This document shows, piece by piece, positions 1-16,464 of a stretch of 29,700 nucleotides of DNA. A program made the translations under genes and the position numbers. This DNA comes from Halocaridina rubra (taxonomy: Eukaryota; Arthropoda; Malacostraca; Decapoda; Atyidae), in NCBI GenBank assembly GCA_037179515.1, contig JAXCGZ010021793.1, forward strand, positions 1 through 29,700. Reading direction: 5' to 3'. The notes below the pieces were generated by a model that did not search any database, was not told the origin of the DNA, and saw only the letters and a list, made by a program, of their open reading frames with translations. Position 1 is the first letter of the stretch, and every line of letters begins with the position of its first letter.

Positions 1-177
1 GAGAGAGAGAGTCTTTAAGTAACTCTTGTTCATTCAACCAAAACTACATTATGTATAGTAAAAATAATGGTTTAATTACGAATTCGTAATAATAATGATG
101 ATAATAATAATAATAATAATGATAATAATAATAATAATAATCTCCCCAATCATCATCAAAGGAAAATTATTGTTGCC

Positions 178-212
<35 letters not shown>

Positions 213-442
213 GATCTAAGGAGAATTTTTAGAATAGACATCATGAAAGTAATGCAGATGTATAGTAAACCCAGCAGAGAGCTGGATATTCATTACACAT
301 CTTTTATAATCCCTTCACATCTGACAGGTCATTACACTCTCCATCTCTGTTTCTCTTTACAGCCTGATAAAGGCCGTTTTATTTTATCATTTTTGGCCTG
401 TCCTGGTGTCATAATCATCTTTAATTTTTTTTTTTTTTTTTA
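1..442. repeat. Microsatellite-rich left flank: short (GA)n, AAT arrays, poly-T
   Basis: The first 11 bases are a (GA)n end. AAT/ATG-type trinucleotide arrays lie at about 88-142 and 177-213, and a run of about 20 T is at 423-441. The stretch between them (about 214-420) has only a short open frame with no domain I recognise. No gene is supported here. Confidence 0.8.
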
Positions 443-443
443 A

Positions 444-597
444 GGCTGATCCTACTCCTCGGTTTTCCTGGTTCGCGCCGGGTCCCAGAACCGAACTACC
501 GCGATAAGGGGAGGAACACTGTATACCCATAAAATAAAATAACTTATCCCCCCCAAAAAAACGCGATACAGTGAGAACGCGAACCAAGGGAACACTG
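444..597. mobile_element. Two Tigger terminal fragments joined at a TA (nested ends)
   Basis: Bases 444-521 are the near-exact reverse complement of the left end of the element at 8054-8133; both contain the core cgcgataagggg and end in aacactg. Bases 522-597 match, in the same orientation, the right end of that element (about 11153-11249): tacccataaaataaaat, then acgcgat, then gagaacgcgaaccaa, ending aacactg followed by TA. The first fragment therefore ends exactly at a TA inside the second. That is what a TA-targeting element inserted into an older relative would leave. No transposase accompanies either fragment. Confidence 0.75.
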
Positions 598-600
598 TAT

Positions 601-1031
<431 letters not shown>

Positions 1032-1194
1032 CACCTTATTCATTTTTTACGCATTGTTTTTATCCGCAAAATTGAAATAACGTCCCAAAAATATAATAGT
1101 AAAAAAATACGAATTTTGCGAATAACGCCCGCCAAATAAATTCAAAATTTTTTTTCTAGTTTAGTAAATAAGCGACAGCCTCGGACGCTTTTCC

Positions 1195-2490
1195 CCGCCA
1201 CGCTGCCATGTGCTTCAGTGTGTCGTTACCCAGTATAGTGCGTGGATATATCTAGTGTTCTGTGTTTGTGTTACGTTTTGTATTTTCAGTTCTTTTATAT
1301 TTTAACGATTATATATTGTACTATCATGGCCAGTAAAAGCCTGGGAAAAGACTGTGTAAGTGCTTTTACTCAAAAAAAGAGCGAGAAAGGCAATAATTCT
1401 TGAAATAAAATACAAGTGTTGGACCGTTGTGAGAGTACGGTCGCCATTTGACCGGCGATGCATCTCAGTGATTGTTACGGTTTGTGTTTTCTGTTCTTTT
1501 ATATTTTAAAGATTATATATTGTACATACTATCATAGCCAGTAAATGCCCAGGAAAAGATTGTATAAGTGCTTCTACTCCAAAAAGAGCCAGAAAGGCAA
1601 TAATTCTTGAAATAAAATTGCAAGGGTTGGGCCGTTATGAGAATGGTGAGAGTACGGACACCACTGAACCGGCGTTGCATCTCAGTGAATGCATGTACGT
1701 ACGCGCTATCCGTGAATATGCAGAAAAATTAAATAAAAGTACAAAAGCTGGTTTCAGTTTAACTGTTGCCAAGTCTTCATATTCTCGATCAGATATTATG
1801 GGGAAAATGGAAAAAGTGGTAAGAAAGAAGCTTTCATATTGTTGATCGGATATTATGGGGAAAATGGGAAAATTGGTAAGTGTACGTCACTACTTCCACA
1901 AGTAGAAGCTTAGTTTACCCTAGATCTGGACAGAAATTTCCCTAAATCCATATTGAATACCCTAAACGTAATGAAATTCATTATTATTATAATTATTATG
2001 ATTATGATTATATACTCAACATAGATATCACTCATCATCATTCTCTGATTACCCTAAATTAGGGTATTTCATTCACTGCATGTGGATAAGCATTAAGTGC
2101 GTGGATATATCTCTTGCTATAAGTGTTTGTTTTTTCAGTTCTTTTAAATTTTACAGATTACTGTATACTATTATATTATGGCTAGTAAACGCCCAGGAAA
2201 AGACTGTGGAAGTGCTTCTAGTACTCCCAGAAGAGCCAGAAAGGCAATAAGCCTTGAAGTGAAGCTTTAAGTGTTGGCCCAGTATGAGCATGGTGAGAGT
2301 ACGGGCACCATTAAACGGGTGATGTACCTACCAGAGAGCACGCTGCGCACTATCCATGATAATAAGAGGTTCCAGAAAATTGCCAAAGCTGGTGTTAGCT
2401 TAACTGCGGCTAAATCCTCGTATTCTTGAACTAATATTATGGAGAAGACAGAGAAAATGCTAAGTATGTGGATGAATATTAAGGACTAAC
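1195..2490 (+). repeat. Triplicated N-terminal transposase exon with upstream leader
   Basis: The same leader plus start region occurs three times: start codon or its relic at about 1326 (ATG), about 1535 (ATA) and 2178 (ATG). Each is preceded by a T-rich stretch with ttcag or ctg, then ttcttttawattttamagatta. Copy 1 breaks off near 1459 at catctcagtg. Copy 2 continues to about 1830. Copy 3 continues into the catalytic part. Copy 2 ends in a further ~50-bp tandem duplication (about 1780-1830 and 1835-1876), each part ending in ggtaag. Copy 3 is closest to a usable reading frame but has stops. Confidence 0.75.
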
Positions 2491-4036
2491 AGCAAACAAA
2501 CCTGCTGTATAGTGTCATCAGGGAAAAAAGCATGTGAGATATACAAACATTTGAAATCCAAGATGGAAGGCGAAGAAGTGAAACCCTTTTCTGCTAGCTC
2601 TGGTTGGTTCACTAATTTCTAATGTAGGTATGGTTATTGCAACAAGAAATTACAAGGCAATAGCACATCAGCTGATACTGATGCGGCAAAGTGGTTTCCA
2701 GAGTAATTAAAGCCCATCATAGAGGAAGGGGGATATATGTCCAGGCAGATTTTCAATATGGACGAAACTGCTTTATTCTGGAAGCGAATGCCAGAAAGGA
2801 CGTATACTTCCATAGAGGAAAAATGAGCTACTGGATATAAGACAGCAAAAGATCGCTTTACCCTACTGGTTGGTGTTAACGCTGAGGGCGACATGAAGCT
2901 GAAGCCGGTAATGATTTACCATTCAAAAAATTCTCAAGCACTCAAAGGATACTACAAAGAGTTACTTCCAGTGCACTGATATTCAAATCCAAAAAGATGG
3001 ATGACTGGGAGTATTTTTAAGGATTACTTCTTGAAACGTCTTTTCAAAGAGTTTGAAGTGTATTGCAATAATCATGATTTACCCTTCAAAATTCTTCTGC
3101 TGTAAGGTAATGCTCCAGCCCATTCTACGTCAATCGATGATATTCATCCGAACATCAAAGTTGTATTTCTGCCGCCAAATACAACATCCCTACTTAAACC
3201 AATGGACCAGGGGGTAGTGCAGATGCCGAAATCGCACTACCTCAAGCATTCTTTTAAAGATCTTAGAAGTAAGACTGATGTCAGCATGGGCGACCTTGAG
3301 AGAGCAGCTGAGGCCAGCAGTATCTCGGACCTAGATATAAAAAAAGACTGCGGATAAAGAATACTGGAAAGCATTTAATATCAAGCACGCCATATGGTTT
3401 GTGAAAGATTCTTGGGCTGAAGTAACTCAGTCATGTCTTAATAGAGCCTGGAAGAATGTTGGCCCACAGTTAGTGAACTTTTTCACAGGTTTTGACCTAA
3501 ATGATCGGCTGTCAAAGACAAGACTTGAGTGCACTCAGCTTGCACATTGTTTGGGATTCACCGATGTTAATGAGGAGGATCTGGATGCCCTTCTTACTTC
3601 CTGCACGGAGGAATTGACAGCTGAGGAGTTGGAGGACATGGAAGGTGAACGACAATGTCAGGAGAAGGAAGAAATCGAGGCAGCGGCACATTCTGCGAGC
3701 CCCATGAAATCACTCACTGTGAGTGGAATAACTAAATTTTTTCACCTGATCGAGAGTGCCTTGGAAATATTGGATAAGGGAGATCCCAATTTAGAGCGTG
3801 CAGGCATTACATCCTGAAAAGTTTTGCAGAATATTTCCTGCTATAAAGAAATATTAAAAGAAAAGAGGAGGACTGCACGGCAGGCAACTCATGAATCTTA
3901 CTTTTCAGTAAAAAATAGAAGTAATATGGATGACCCTCAGCCCAGCACATCTAAGCAGTATGAACCCCAACCTCAACCAGGGGATAGCCCTCCCTATTCC
4001 TCCTCCTCCTCTTCACCTCCCTCTCCTACTGTTTAA
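1326..4036 (+). pseudogene. Degenerate TIGD1-like Tigger transposase
   Basis: Frames joined over in-frame stops read as a pogo/Tigger transposase. There is an N-terminal HTH region (a start like MASKRPGKDCGSAS at 2178), then a central DDE domain. The first catalytic Asp lies in FNMDETALFWKRMP (codon 2761-2763). The second block reads LLL-stop-GNAPAH, so the second Asp is Gly (3106-3108) next to a stop (3103-3105). The third Asp is in PPNTTSLLKPMDQGV (3204-3206). At least six stops interrupt the catalytic part. The C-terminal region is still open: 3401-3817 is acidic, and 3824-4036 ends in a Pro/Ser-rich tail. It encodes no active enzyme. Loss of the second Asp independently confirms decay. 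Confidence 0.88.
1915..2067. other. Possible small insertion with inverted TACCCTA ends
   Basis: The segment starts taccctaga and ends in the near-perfect palindrome taccctaaattagggta (2050-2066). It lies between copy 2 and copy 3 of the duplicated exon and carries further accctaa motifs. It could be a miniature inverted-repeat element. The ends are short and I see no convincing target duplication. Confidence 0.3.
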
Positions 4037-5761
4037 CTCACCTTGTCAAGGCAACCCCACTCATCCCAGTATGACTGTTGCCCATCATACATAGAGTGAG
4101 TACACCTCTAATCTTTTACATCATTTTTTGTTTTTAATATCATACTACAATATTATATACAGTCGTTGTATAATTATAAAGATGAGTTTTCTACTGTTGT
4201 TTTTCATTTTTTTAATGGTAGCTTTATTTTTTTTTGCAGCTAGGGGTTGGCTCTTCCACTTCCTCCTCTTCTCCTACCGCTTATGTCACCTGGTCGCCTC
4301 AAACACGCTCGACGTCTGTTGCTCGCCGTATATAAAGTAAGTAGAATGTGTAATATTTTTTATTTACATAATTACTGTGTATTGCATAATGAAAAAAAAA
4401 TTCTAGTCTTGCTTTTATTGATTTTTTTGTTACTGCATCTTTATTTATTCTTTCAGCTAAGGGGTCGTTCTAACGCTTCCCTCTCCTCATCTCCTACCGC
4501 TTAAGTCACGTGCTCGCCGCCACCATGCTCGGCCCATACCTGTTACTCACCGTATATAGAGTGAGTAGAATGTGTTTTCTATTTATTTTTGTTATAGTAA
4601 TTCAGGCATTGCATAATGAAAAAATTTAGTTTTCTAGTCTGCATTTGTTGTTTTTTACGTTTGCAGATAGAGGTTCGTTCTCCTCTTCTAATACTGCTTA
4701 TAACAAGTGCTCATCACCACCACGCACATCCCATACCTGTTGATCACTGTATATAGTGAGTAGAATGTGCTTTATAATTTTTTTTTGTTATAGTAATTCA
4801 GGCATTGCATAATGAAAAAATTTAGTTTTCTAGTCTTGCTTTTGTTAGTTGTTTCTTACGTTTGGCAGATAGAGGTTCATTCTCCTCTTCTAATACTGCT
4901 TATGCCATGTGCTCACTGCCACCACGCGCATCCCATACCTGTTGGTCACCGCATAATAGTGAGTAGAATATGTGTTATCTTTTATATAGAGTGAGTAGCA
5001 TGGGTTTTATATATTTTTGTTACAGTAATTCAGGCATTGCAAAATGCAGAAATTTAGTTTGCTAGTCTTTCTTTTGTTAATTGTGTCTTACGTTTGGCAG
5101 ATAGGGGTTCCTTCTCCTCTTCTTATACCGCTGACGTCACGTACTCACCACCACTACGCTTGTTCCATGCCTGTTGCTCACCGTATAATAGACTGAGTAG
5201 AATGTGTTATTTTTTTTTTACAGTAATTCAGGCATTGGATAACGATAATTTTTTGTAGCTTTTTTGTTAATTGTATTTTATCTTTGTTTATGTTTGCAAA
5301 TGGGGTTCATTCTAACGCTTCCCCTCCTCTTCCACTACCGCTGACGTCACGTGCTCACCGCCACCACGCTCGGCCCTTACCTGTTACGCACTTATAGAGT
5401 AAGTAGAATGTGTTTTACATTTAGGCATTGCATAAAGAAATTTTTTTTTAGTTTTTTAGTCTTGCTTTTGTTGTGTTTATTTTATCTTTGATTATGTTTG
5501 CAGATGGGGTACGTTCTAACGCTTCCCCCTCCTCTTCTGCTACCGCTGACGTCACGTGCTCACCGCCACCACGCTCGGCCCTTACCTGTTGCGCACTTAT
5601 AGTGACTAGAATGTGTTTTACACTAAGCATTGCAAAATGAAATTTTTTTTTCGTTTTTAGTCTTGCTTTGGTTATTTATAATTTTTATTTTATCTTTGTT
5701 TACATTTGCAGATAGAGGTTCGTTCTCCTGCACCCTCGTCCTCTTCTACCGCTTAAGTTAC

Positions 5762-7971
<2,210 letters not shown>

Positions 7972-8053
<82 letters not shown>
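7972..8053. repeat. (TA)n microsatellite between two Tigger ends
   Basis: About 41 TA units lying exactly between the end of the older element (7971) and the left terminus (agtgttccc) of the younger one at 8054. Confidence 0.95.
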
Positions 8054-8058
<5 letters not shown>

Positions 8059-8149
8059 TTCCCCCCCCTTATCGCGGTAGTTCGGTTCCGGGACCCGGCG
8101 CGAACCAGGAAAACAGCAGAGTAGGATCAGCCTATGTGTACATAGATAT

Positions 8150-8505
8150 TTTAATATATTTTTACGTTTACACTGTATAAACTGTCCCTGTACTGTTAAC
8201 ATACCACCCTTTACTTCATAAATAACAGCATGCAACGTAAATATTTATGAAAGTGATAGGAAAACTTACTGTGAATGTGATGATGACGTGACATACATAC
8301 TCATTTACAATTATTTTTTCGTTTACGTTCTGTATAAACCCTCCCTGCACTTTTAAAAAAAACACCCTTTACATTATAAATAACAGCAAGCAACGTAAAT
8401 TTTTATGAAAGTGATAGATAAAATTAAGGTGAATGAGGTGATGATGACATGACATACATATGTACGTGATAGGTAAACTTACCGTGAATGAGGTGATGAT
8501 CATCA
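8150..8505 (-). repeat. Duplicated 3' region of the Tigger element with donor-like sites
   Basis: Two diverged copies, about 8150-8300 and 8325-8505, share cctttac, ataaataacagca, gcaacgtaaat and tatgaaagtgatag. On the minus strand the copies begin near donor-like motifs (GGTAAGTTTACC ending near 8473; AGTAAGTTTTCC near 8265), just after the transposase stop. The same sequence is repeated in the non-autonomous element (about 17155-17330). The role of these sites is unknown. Confidence 0.7.
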
Positions 8506-8547
8506 TTCTCGACCCCGGAGGAAATTATTTCGCAGCCAAAAAAAGTT

Positions 8548-10320
8548 TTACGGCTGTTTTGGGGGGGAGAAGAACATGGTAATGGGGAGTTGCTGTTGCT
8601 GTTTCTTCATTTGTTGGAAGATGGTATGGTAAGGAATCATGGCATCGTCGAGAAAATTACAGAAGGTCACCGAACAAACCATATTATCGTCATATTCCTG
8701 CGAGAGTTGTTGGACTGCTTTCACATATTCATACATGACTGCCAAATGTTCGAGTGTAAGGCCAGGTTCTTCAATTGGTTTGTGCGATTCCTCAAGTTCT
8801 TCCTCTTCTTCGCTCGCTGATTTCGTCATTTCATCCAAGTCTTCATCAGTCAAAGGCTGCGAGTGGCAGTCAATCAGTTCATTCACATCTTCGGGAGTCA
8901 TATCTTTAAAGCCTTCTCCTCCTAGCAATGCAGCCAACTTCACAGCTTTCGCAACTGCCACCTTCTGCACTTCGTCAGGAGCAAATCCCTTGTAGTTGTG
9001 GATGACTTCGGGCCACAATTTCTTCCAGCTGGCATTGATTGTGGCAGACTTCATCTCTTTGATTGCTTTCTGAATATTTTTTAGGCATGTGGCAATCGTG
9101 TAATTACGCCAGTAAGACTTCAATGAGAAGTCTTTGTCCAAATCCATGGAGTCAACTAGGTTCGCCAGGGCATTTCGTGTGTATAGGGCCTTGAACGCAC
9201 GAATAACGCCTTGATCCATAGGCTGAATCAGTGACGTCGTATTTGGTGGCAGGAACTCAGCTTGAACACCGTCATATTGGAGATTGGTTGCGTGGCCACC
9301 AGCATTATCCATCAAAAGAAGGACTTTAAATTCAAGGCCTTTTTCCATAAGATAAAGTTTTACCTGAGGGATAAAGCATTGGTGAAACCAGTCCGATGTG
9401 AGGCTTTTCGTGATCCAGGCCTTAGGGTTATGCATCCAATACACTGGCAGCAAATTCTTATTCTTGTTCTTCAAAGCGCTAGGGTTCTTTGACTTGTAGA
9501 TAAGCCCGGGCTTTAACATGAAGCCCGCAGCATTCCCGCACATGATGAGGGTAACGCGATCTTTGTGCGCTTTAAGTCCCGGGGCTCTAGCCTCTCCCTT
9601 GAAGAGAAAAGTGCGAGATGGCATTCTCTTCCAAAATAACCCAGTCTCATCCATGTTGAAGACTTGCTCAGGAACATATTCCCCATCAATGATAATTTTC
9701 TTGAAGTCATTCTTGGCGTAATTTTCTGCGGCAGCTGTATCTGCAGAGGCAGCCTCACCATAAACTGAAACGCTTTTTAGGCCATAGCATTTTTGAAATT
9801 TGAAGAACCATCCATTGCTAGCAACGAACGGTTGTATCCTCGATGGAGAATTGCTGGAGGGTCCTGGTTGTGGGTCGTTGATATCTTCTTCTCTCCCCTC
9901 CTCCTCTCCAAGGTCGCCACTGTCGTCATCGGGTTCATTTGCAGCGAATGTCTCGTACAGCTTCTTCGCTTTTGTTTGTATGACATTGGTGCGTAAGCTG
10001 ATGTTTTTCTTTCTGCAATCAGCAATCCACAGGGCCAAAGCAGCTTCCATCCGCACTACTGCCTTATTGCGGGGTGTTACGAGCCTCTTCGCAGATTTAT
10101 CAAAAGAAATGCTCGCTGTTTTCCTGATCTTTGCCTCGTCCTTTTTTATGTAACGCACAGTAGATTCATTGAGGCCAAAATAGCGGCCGACATCCACAAA
10201 CCATTTTCCTTCTTTCAACATATCTAAGAGTTTCACTTTTTCTACAATGGTTAACATTTTCCTTTGCCGCTTAGGCTAACTACCAGGAGCCTTAGAAGGT
10301 GAAGGACGTTTGGGAGGCAT
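8548..10320 (-). pseudogene. TIGD1-like Tigger transposase, single in-frame stop
   Basis: A DDE transposase that binds the inverted ends and moves the element into TA. The family-like start MPPKRPSPSKAPGS is at 10320 and is followed by TAG (10276-10278). The frame is then open from ATG 10257 for 569 codons, so the full frame is 590 codons, normal for the family. Numbering from 10257: residues 1-50 form a psq-type HTH (VGRYFGLNESTVRYIKK); about 65-105 look like a CENP-B-type HTH; 106-140 are acidic and Pro/Ser-rich; the DDE domain has Asp203 (FNMDETGLFWKRMP), Asp317 (LLLMDNAGGHATN) and Asp348 (TTSLIQPMDQGVIRAFK). The C-terminus is acidic, then Gln-rich, ending SPPKQP. The all-Asp triad is intact. 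A start at the internal Met would still keep both HTH regions, so a functional protein cannot be excluded. The TAG could also be a sequencing error. Confidence 0.9.
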
Positions 10321-10555
10321 TGCAAAGGTAAAATAACACGTAAAAACACAATCACAAGCAAAACGTATTAATAAGCACAACGAGAACGCCGCACACGAGA
10401 GTTAGACTGAGTGAGTGAGGTGGCACATTGGAAATTGGAGGGAAAAGCAAACTGCAATGAAAAAGCCAATCAGACCCCATGATACAGAAAATATTGAGAA
10501 ACAACTCTGTGATTCGTCGTCTCCCGACCTTTCAGCCAATAGCATTCCATGAACT

Positions 10556-11100
10556 ATCTCACGTAGGTGAGAGCCTTTTCATTTCCGAAACGTTGATAGC
10601 GGTATCGTATTTTACATGGTGAAATACTGTTAGTACTTTATGTTTTTAATTATTTTTTACTGTTTTATTATTCTTAGGCTAGGAAATACTTGTTTAATCA
10701 ATAAAATAATGAAAATTTTAATATTCACTATGTTACGTAGGTTAGAGCCTTTGCGTTTTCCGAAACACTGATACCGGTATCATATTTTACGTGGTGCAAT
10801 ACTGCTTACTATTTTTTACTGCTTTATTATTCTTAGGCTAAGAAATACGTTTTTTTTTATCAATAAAATCATGAAACTACTGGAAATATAAATATATATG
10901 CTAGCTCACGAAGCTGTGACCCTAATACATTGTACGCTATCAGACACTATTTCGCATGATGCAATACCCTGTACTGTGAGTTATACTGTACGTACGTATA
11001 TCTAAATTTATGGTTTTTACTATTTTTTACTGTTTTATTATTCGTAGGCTGGGAAATAAATTTTTTTTATCAATTAAATAATGAAAAAAAAAATTTCAAT
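10556..11100 (-). repeat. Three tandem ~170-bp subterminal copies upstream of transposase
   Basis: Copies start near 10556, 10726 and 10895. Shared parts are acgtaggt with agagcc, cggtatcrtattttac, tactattttttactg, tttattattc with taggctrggaaat, and atcaataaaatmatgaaa. The third copy is the most diverged. The region lies between the transposase start and the terminus, where promoter and transposase-binding sites are expected. It also occurs once in the element at 16465-17416. Confidence 0.8.
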
Positions 11101-11246
11101 AAAAAAATTAAATACTGACAATTTTTTTTTTCAATATTTTAATAATTTTGCGTATACCCATAAAATAAAATATATAATTTATAAAAAAAAAAAAAAAACG
11201 CGATGGTGAGAACGCGAACCAAGTAACGCGAATAACCGGGGGAACA

Positions 11247-13640
<2,394 letters not shown>

Positions 13641-13654
13641 TAGTAAAACTAAAC

Positions 13655-13775
13655 TTAATAGTATTGCTTACCTTTACTTGTGTAATTAAAAAAAAAAAAT
13701 AGTAAAATTACACTACAGTACTGTACAATATACAGTATAATACTGCTTACCTTTACTCGTGTGGTTGGCTTGCAC
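13655..13775 (-). repeat. Short tandem duplication with donor-like GGTAAGC
   Basis: Two copies about 80 bases apart, at about 13667-13688 and 13748-13770 (gcttacctttacttgtgt and gcttacctttactcgtgt). On the minus strand each gives acacragtaaaggtaagca, that is, a donor-like AGGTAAGC just downstream of the Pro/Ser-rich tail of the transposase relic. The arrangement parallels the larger array at 4100-5830. Confidence 0.6.
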
Positions 13776-13974
13776 GTTGGAAGGGGCGCTGCAAGGGAGG
13801 GAGAGAGGCTTATGAGCAGGAGGAAACTAGAGAGGCAGGTTCTGAGAAGACTGGGGCAGGTGAGTCTGGAGAGGCAAAAGAACACACAGCAGATGATGGA
13901 GATACTGGGGCAGGTGAGTTTATAGAGGTATAGGGTACAGGATCTGTTGGAGGGGGATCTACCTTCATGAAGAA

Positions 13975-15606
13975 TTAGTCGAGGTGAGTCTGGAAGGATG
14001 CCCTCTTCTTCTCCCACATTTCCTTGTAACACCGCAGGGCATCATTGGTCACTCTCTCGACCTTAGTATACCAGGTAATGTTGGGGTCTTCAACCTCGAG
14101 CATTGCCAACACTTCCTCTACCAGGGCAAATGTTTCTTCCAATTCCCTGGTTGTGAATCTCAGGCTCTGGGCTTGGTATTTCTTCATACTCTTCAACCAA
14201 CTGCTTCTCCAGTTGAATGAGGTCCTCGGCAGATAAATCCTCACCATGCAAGTCCAGAAGCTCTTTTACATCATCAATCTCCACCTCTAACTTGAGCTCC
14301 TTACTCAGAGCAACTACGTTATTGGGGACAGCCTTAACTGTCTCCTAAAAGCCTCAGAAGTCATTCACAAAATAGGGGCATGCTTTCTTCCATACCCCAT
14401 TTAAGTTCGTTTGCTTCACTTCCTCCCAAACATCAGCAATATTCTCCACAGCCTGAAGAATATTGTAAAACTTCCAAAAGTCCTTGAAAGTCAAGTTCTT
14501 GTCCTTTTCAGTTGACCTGAGAGCCACAGCGATTGTCCTTGGGAGTTAGTAGGCCTTGAAAGAGGCTATGACACCCTGATCCAATGGATGTAACATTGCA
14601 GTGGTATTAGGTGGGAGGTAAACCACCTTGACATTAGGATGAAAGTCATCCAGATGGGGAGAGTGATCAGGGGCACTGTCCAGCAACAGCAACACCTTAA
14701 AGGGCAGACCCTTGGAGGCAAAGTACCCCTCCACTTCAGGCACAAAATGGTTGATGAACCAGATCTTAAATATCTGAGGGGTTATCCAAGCCTTCTTGTT
14801 CAACTTCCAGATGACTGGCAGTTGACCCTTCCATATGCCTTTGGGCTATTTGTCAAGTAAACCAACAAGGGCTTCAGCTTACAGTTTGTAGCAGCATTAG
14901 CCCCTAAAAGCAAAATCAGTATCTCCTTGCTGACTTTGTGGCCTGGTGCTGTCTTCTCCTTCTTGGTGATATACGTACAACTAGGCATGCACTTCCAGAA
15001 CAAGCCAGACTCATCCATGTTAAATACCTGTTCAGAACGGTAACCCCCCCTCTCTAATTATTTCTGCTAACACATTGGGAATTTCTCTTGTTGCTTCCTC
15101 ATCACCGCTAGCAGCTTCACCTTGAACTCTTTGGTTATGTAAATTAGCACGAGCCTTAAAACGATTAAACCAAACCCTACAAGCCACATACTCTTCATTT
15201 TCACTCCCTTCCCCCTTTCCTCTTTTAAGGCTTTGAACAATATTTCAGCCTTCTCCTGTATTACCATGAGGCATACTGGGATACACCGTCGATTCTAGTC
15301 ATCAAGCTAAAGCACTAGCAATCTCTTCATCTCGATCATAAGATGACTACGCTGCTTGGTAATGACAGCGAACATCATAGGAGCAGAACCCTTCACATGA
15401 TTACGGATGCGATCTTTGTCTTTGGTGATTGTCGCCACGGTCAAACGGGCTAATCCAAGTCTGCGGACAATGTTGGTAATAGTTTCTCCTTTTCCAAGCA
15501 GTTTATTATTTCAACTTTACTTTCCATGGTGATGGCTTTTCTTTTCTTCATAGCACTGCAATCAGAACTATCACCACTATACTTAGGAGAAATAGTAATG
15601 TCAGTA
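13975..15606 (-). pseudogene. TIGD1-like transposase pseudogene, several frameshifts
   Basis: The minus-strand order is: an N-terminal HTH start (KKRKAITMESKVEII, near 15550), a frameshift, ATITKDKDRI and VITKQRS (about 15440-15350), stops near 15300, QEKAEILFKALKEE (about 15240), an RVQGEAASGDEEA-like block, then first Asp in MDESGLFWKCMP (15013-15015), second Asp in LLLLDSAPDHS (14678-14680) and third Asp in LHPLDQGVIASFKAY (14579-14581). The C-terminal acidic part is at 14284-14090, and a shifted frame at about 14247-13979 ends RASFQTHLD-stop. It is closer to vertebrate-type TIGD1 than the 8548-10320 copy. All three Asp survive, but at least three frameshifts and several stops disable it. 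Confidence 0.87.
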
Positions 15607-16062
15607 ATTAACAAACACGAGCAAAACGAATAAGAGAGCAGATGAACACGAGGCACAATATGGTGTGCAAGAGTAAACTGAGTGGTGGTTCCTCTTCCTC
15701 ATCAAATGCCGTGTGATGCCGTATTCTTTCACGGCACTCAACAAACTATTTTGCATAAAATCATATTTATGGCTGAGTTTGGTATTTTTTGTTTTAAATT
15801 CAATAAAATTCTTCAATATAACCAAATACATACACAATAAATAAATAAAGCCACTATCTTGATATATACTAATACAGTTGTGCTGCTAGCTGTATATTCG
15901 TCCGCCGCACTCACAAATTCTTCAGCATGCGCGGTTTGAATTTACTGCACTAGCCTTGCAGGTAGAAATATTAATTCATTAATAATTTATTAATTATTCA
16001 TTGGCCTCCGACGTAACTGTGGAACTACGCAAGTCGGAACAACGTAAAAGCGGGACCACTTG

Positions 16063-16464
16063 TACTATGAACAGAAAGTCAAATCATTTATATTCCATGG
16101 TAGAGAAAAAATAAATCCTCTCCTGAACAACATTGCATAGGTCAGGATATGGTGATGATTATCTTTGTTCCTCCAAGATTAAATTTTAAAATAATAAGTC
16201 AGTCACAAAGGAATAACATATTTGCAAAAAACTCTACTTATGTTTATTCAAAGCATATTGGCAAAAAATACTAATCACGGCTTGAAATTAAGAAATGTAC
16301 TCAATTTTCAAACTTCATTTCAGTACTGTATACAAAAAATTATTTCATATTTCGTGTTTACCTTAATTTTATATTGCATGACGGTGAAATAATGTAAACA
16401 ACACAAATAATAACTTTATTCTTAATATCCTAAATAGCTCATTTTTACACTTGATTTTGGTATA
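16063..16464. other. Spacer between two Tigger elements, nothing seen
   Basis: 400 bases of AT-rich sequence bounded by the TA at 16063-16064 and the TA at 16463-16464. No open frame, repeat or RNA feature recognised. Confidence 0.6.

Larger units (their letters stand above)
13655..16062 (-). mobile_element. Third Tigger-type element, decayed, one end visible
   Basis: The right terminus, read inwards from 16062, is caagtggtcccgctttta then cgttgttccgac, flanked by TA at 16063-16064. This is a Tigger-like end of a family different from the two to its left. The interior holds a TIGD1-like pseudogene. I could not find a matching left terminus, so 13655 is only the limit of recognisable sequence. 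The element may be truncated or extend further left. Confidence 0.62.

Noticed and set aside
8590..10153. Plus-strand open frames of 66-118 codons opposite the Tigger transposase
   Set aside because: Shadows of the 569-codon minus-strand frame, with no domain signal.
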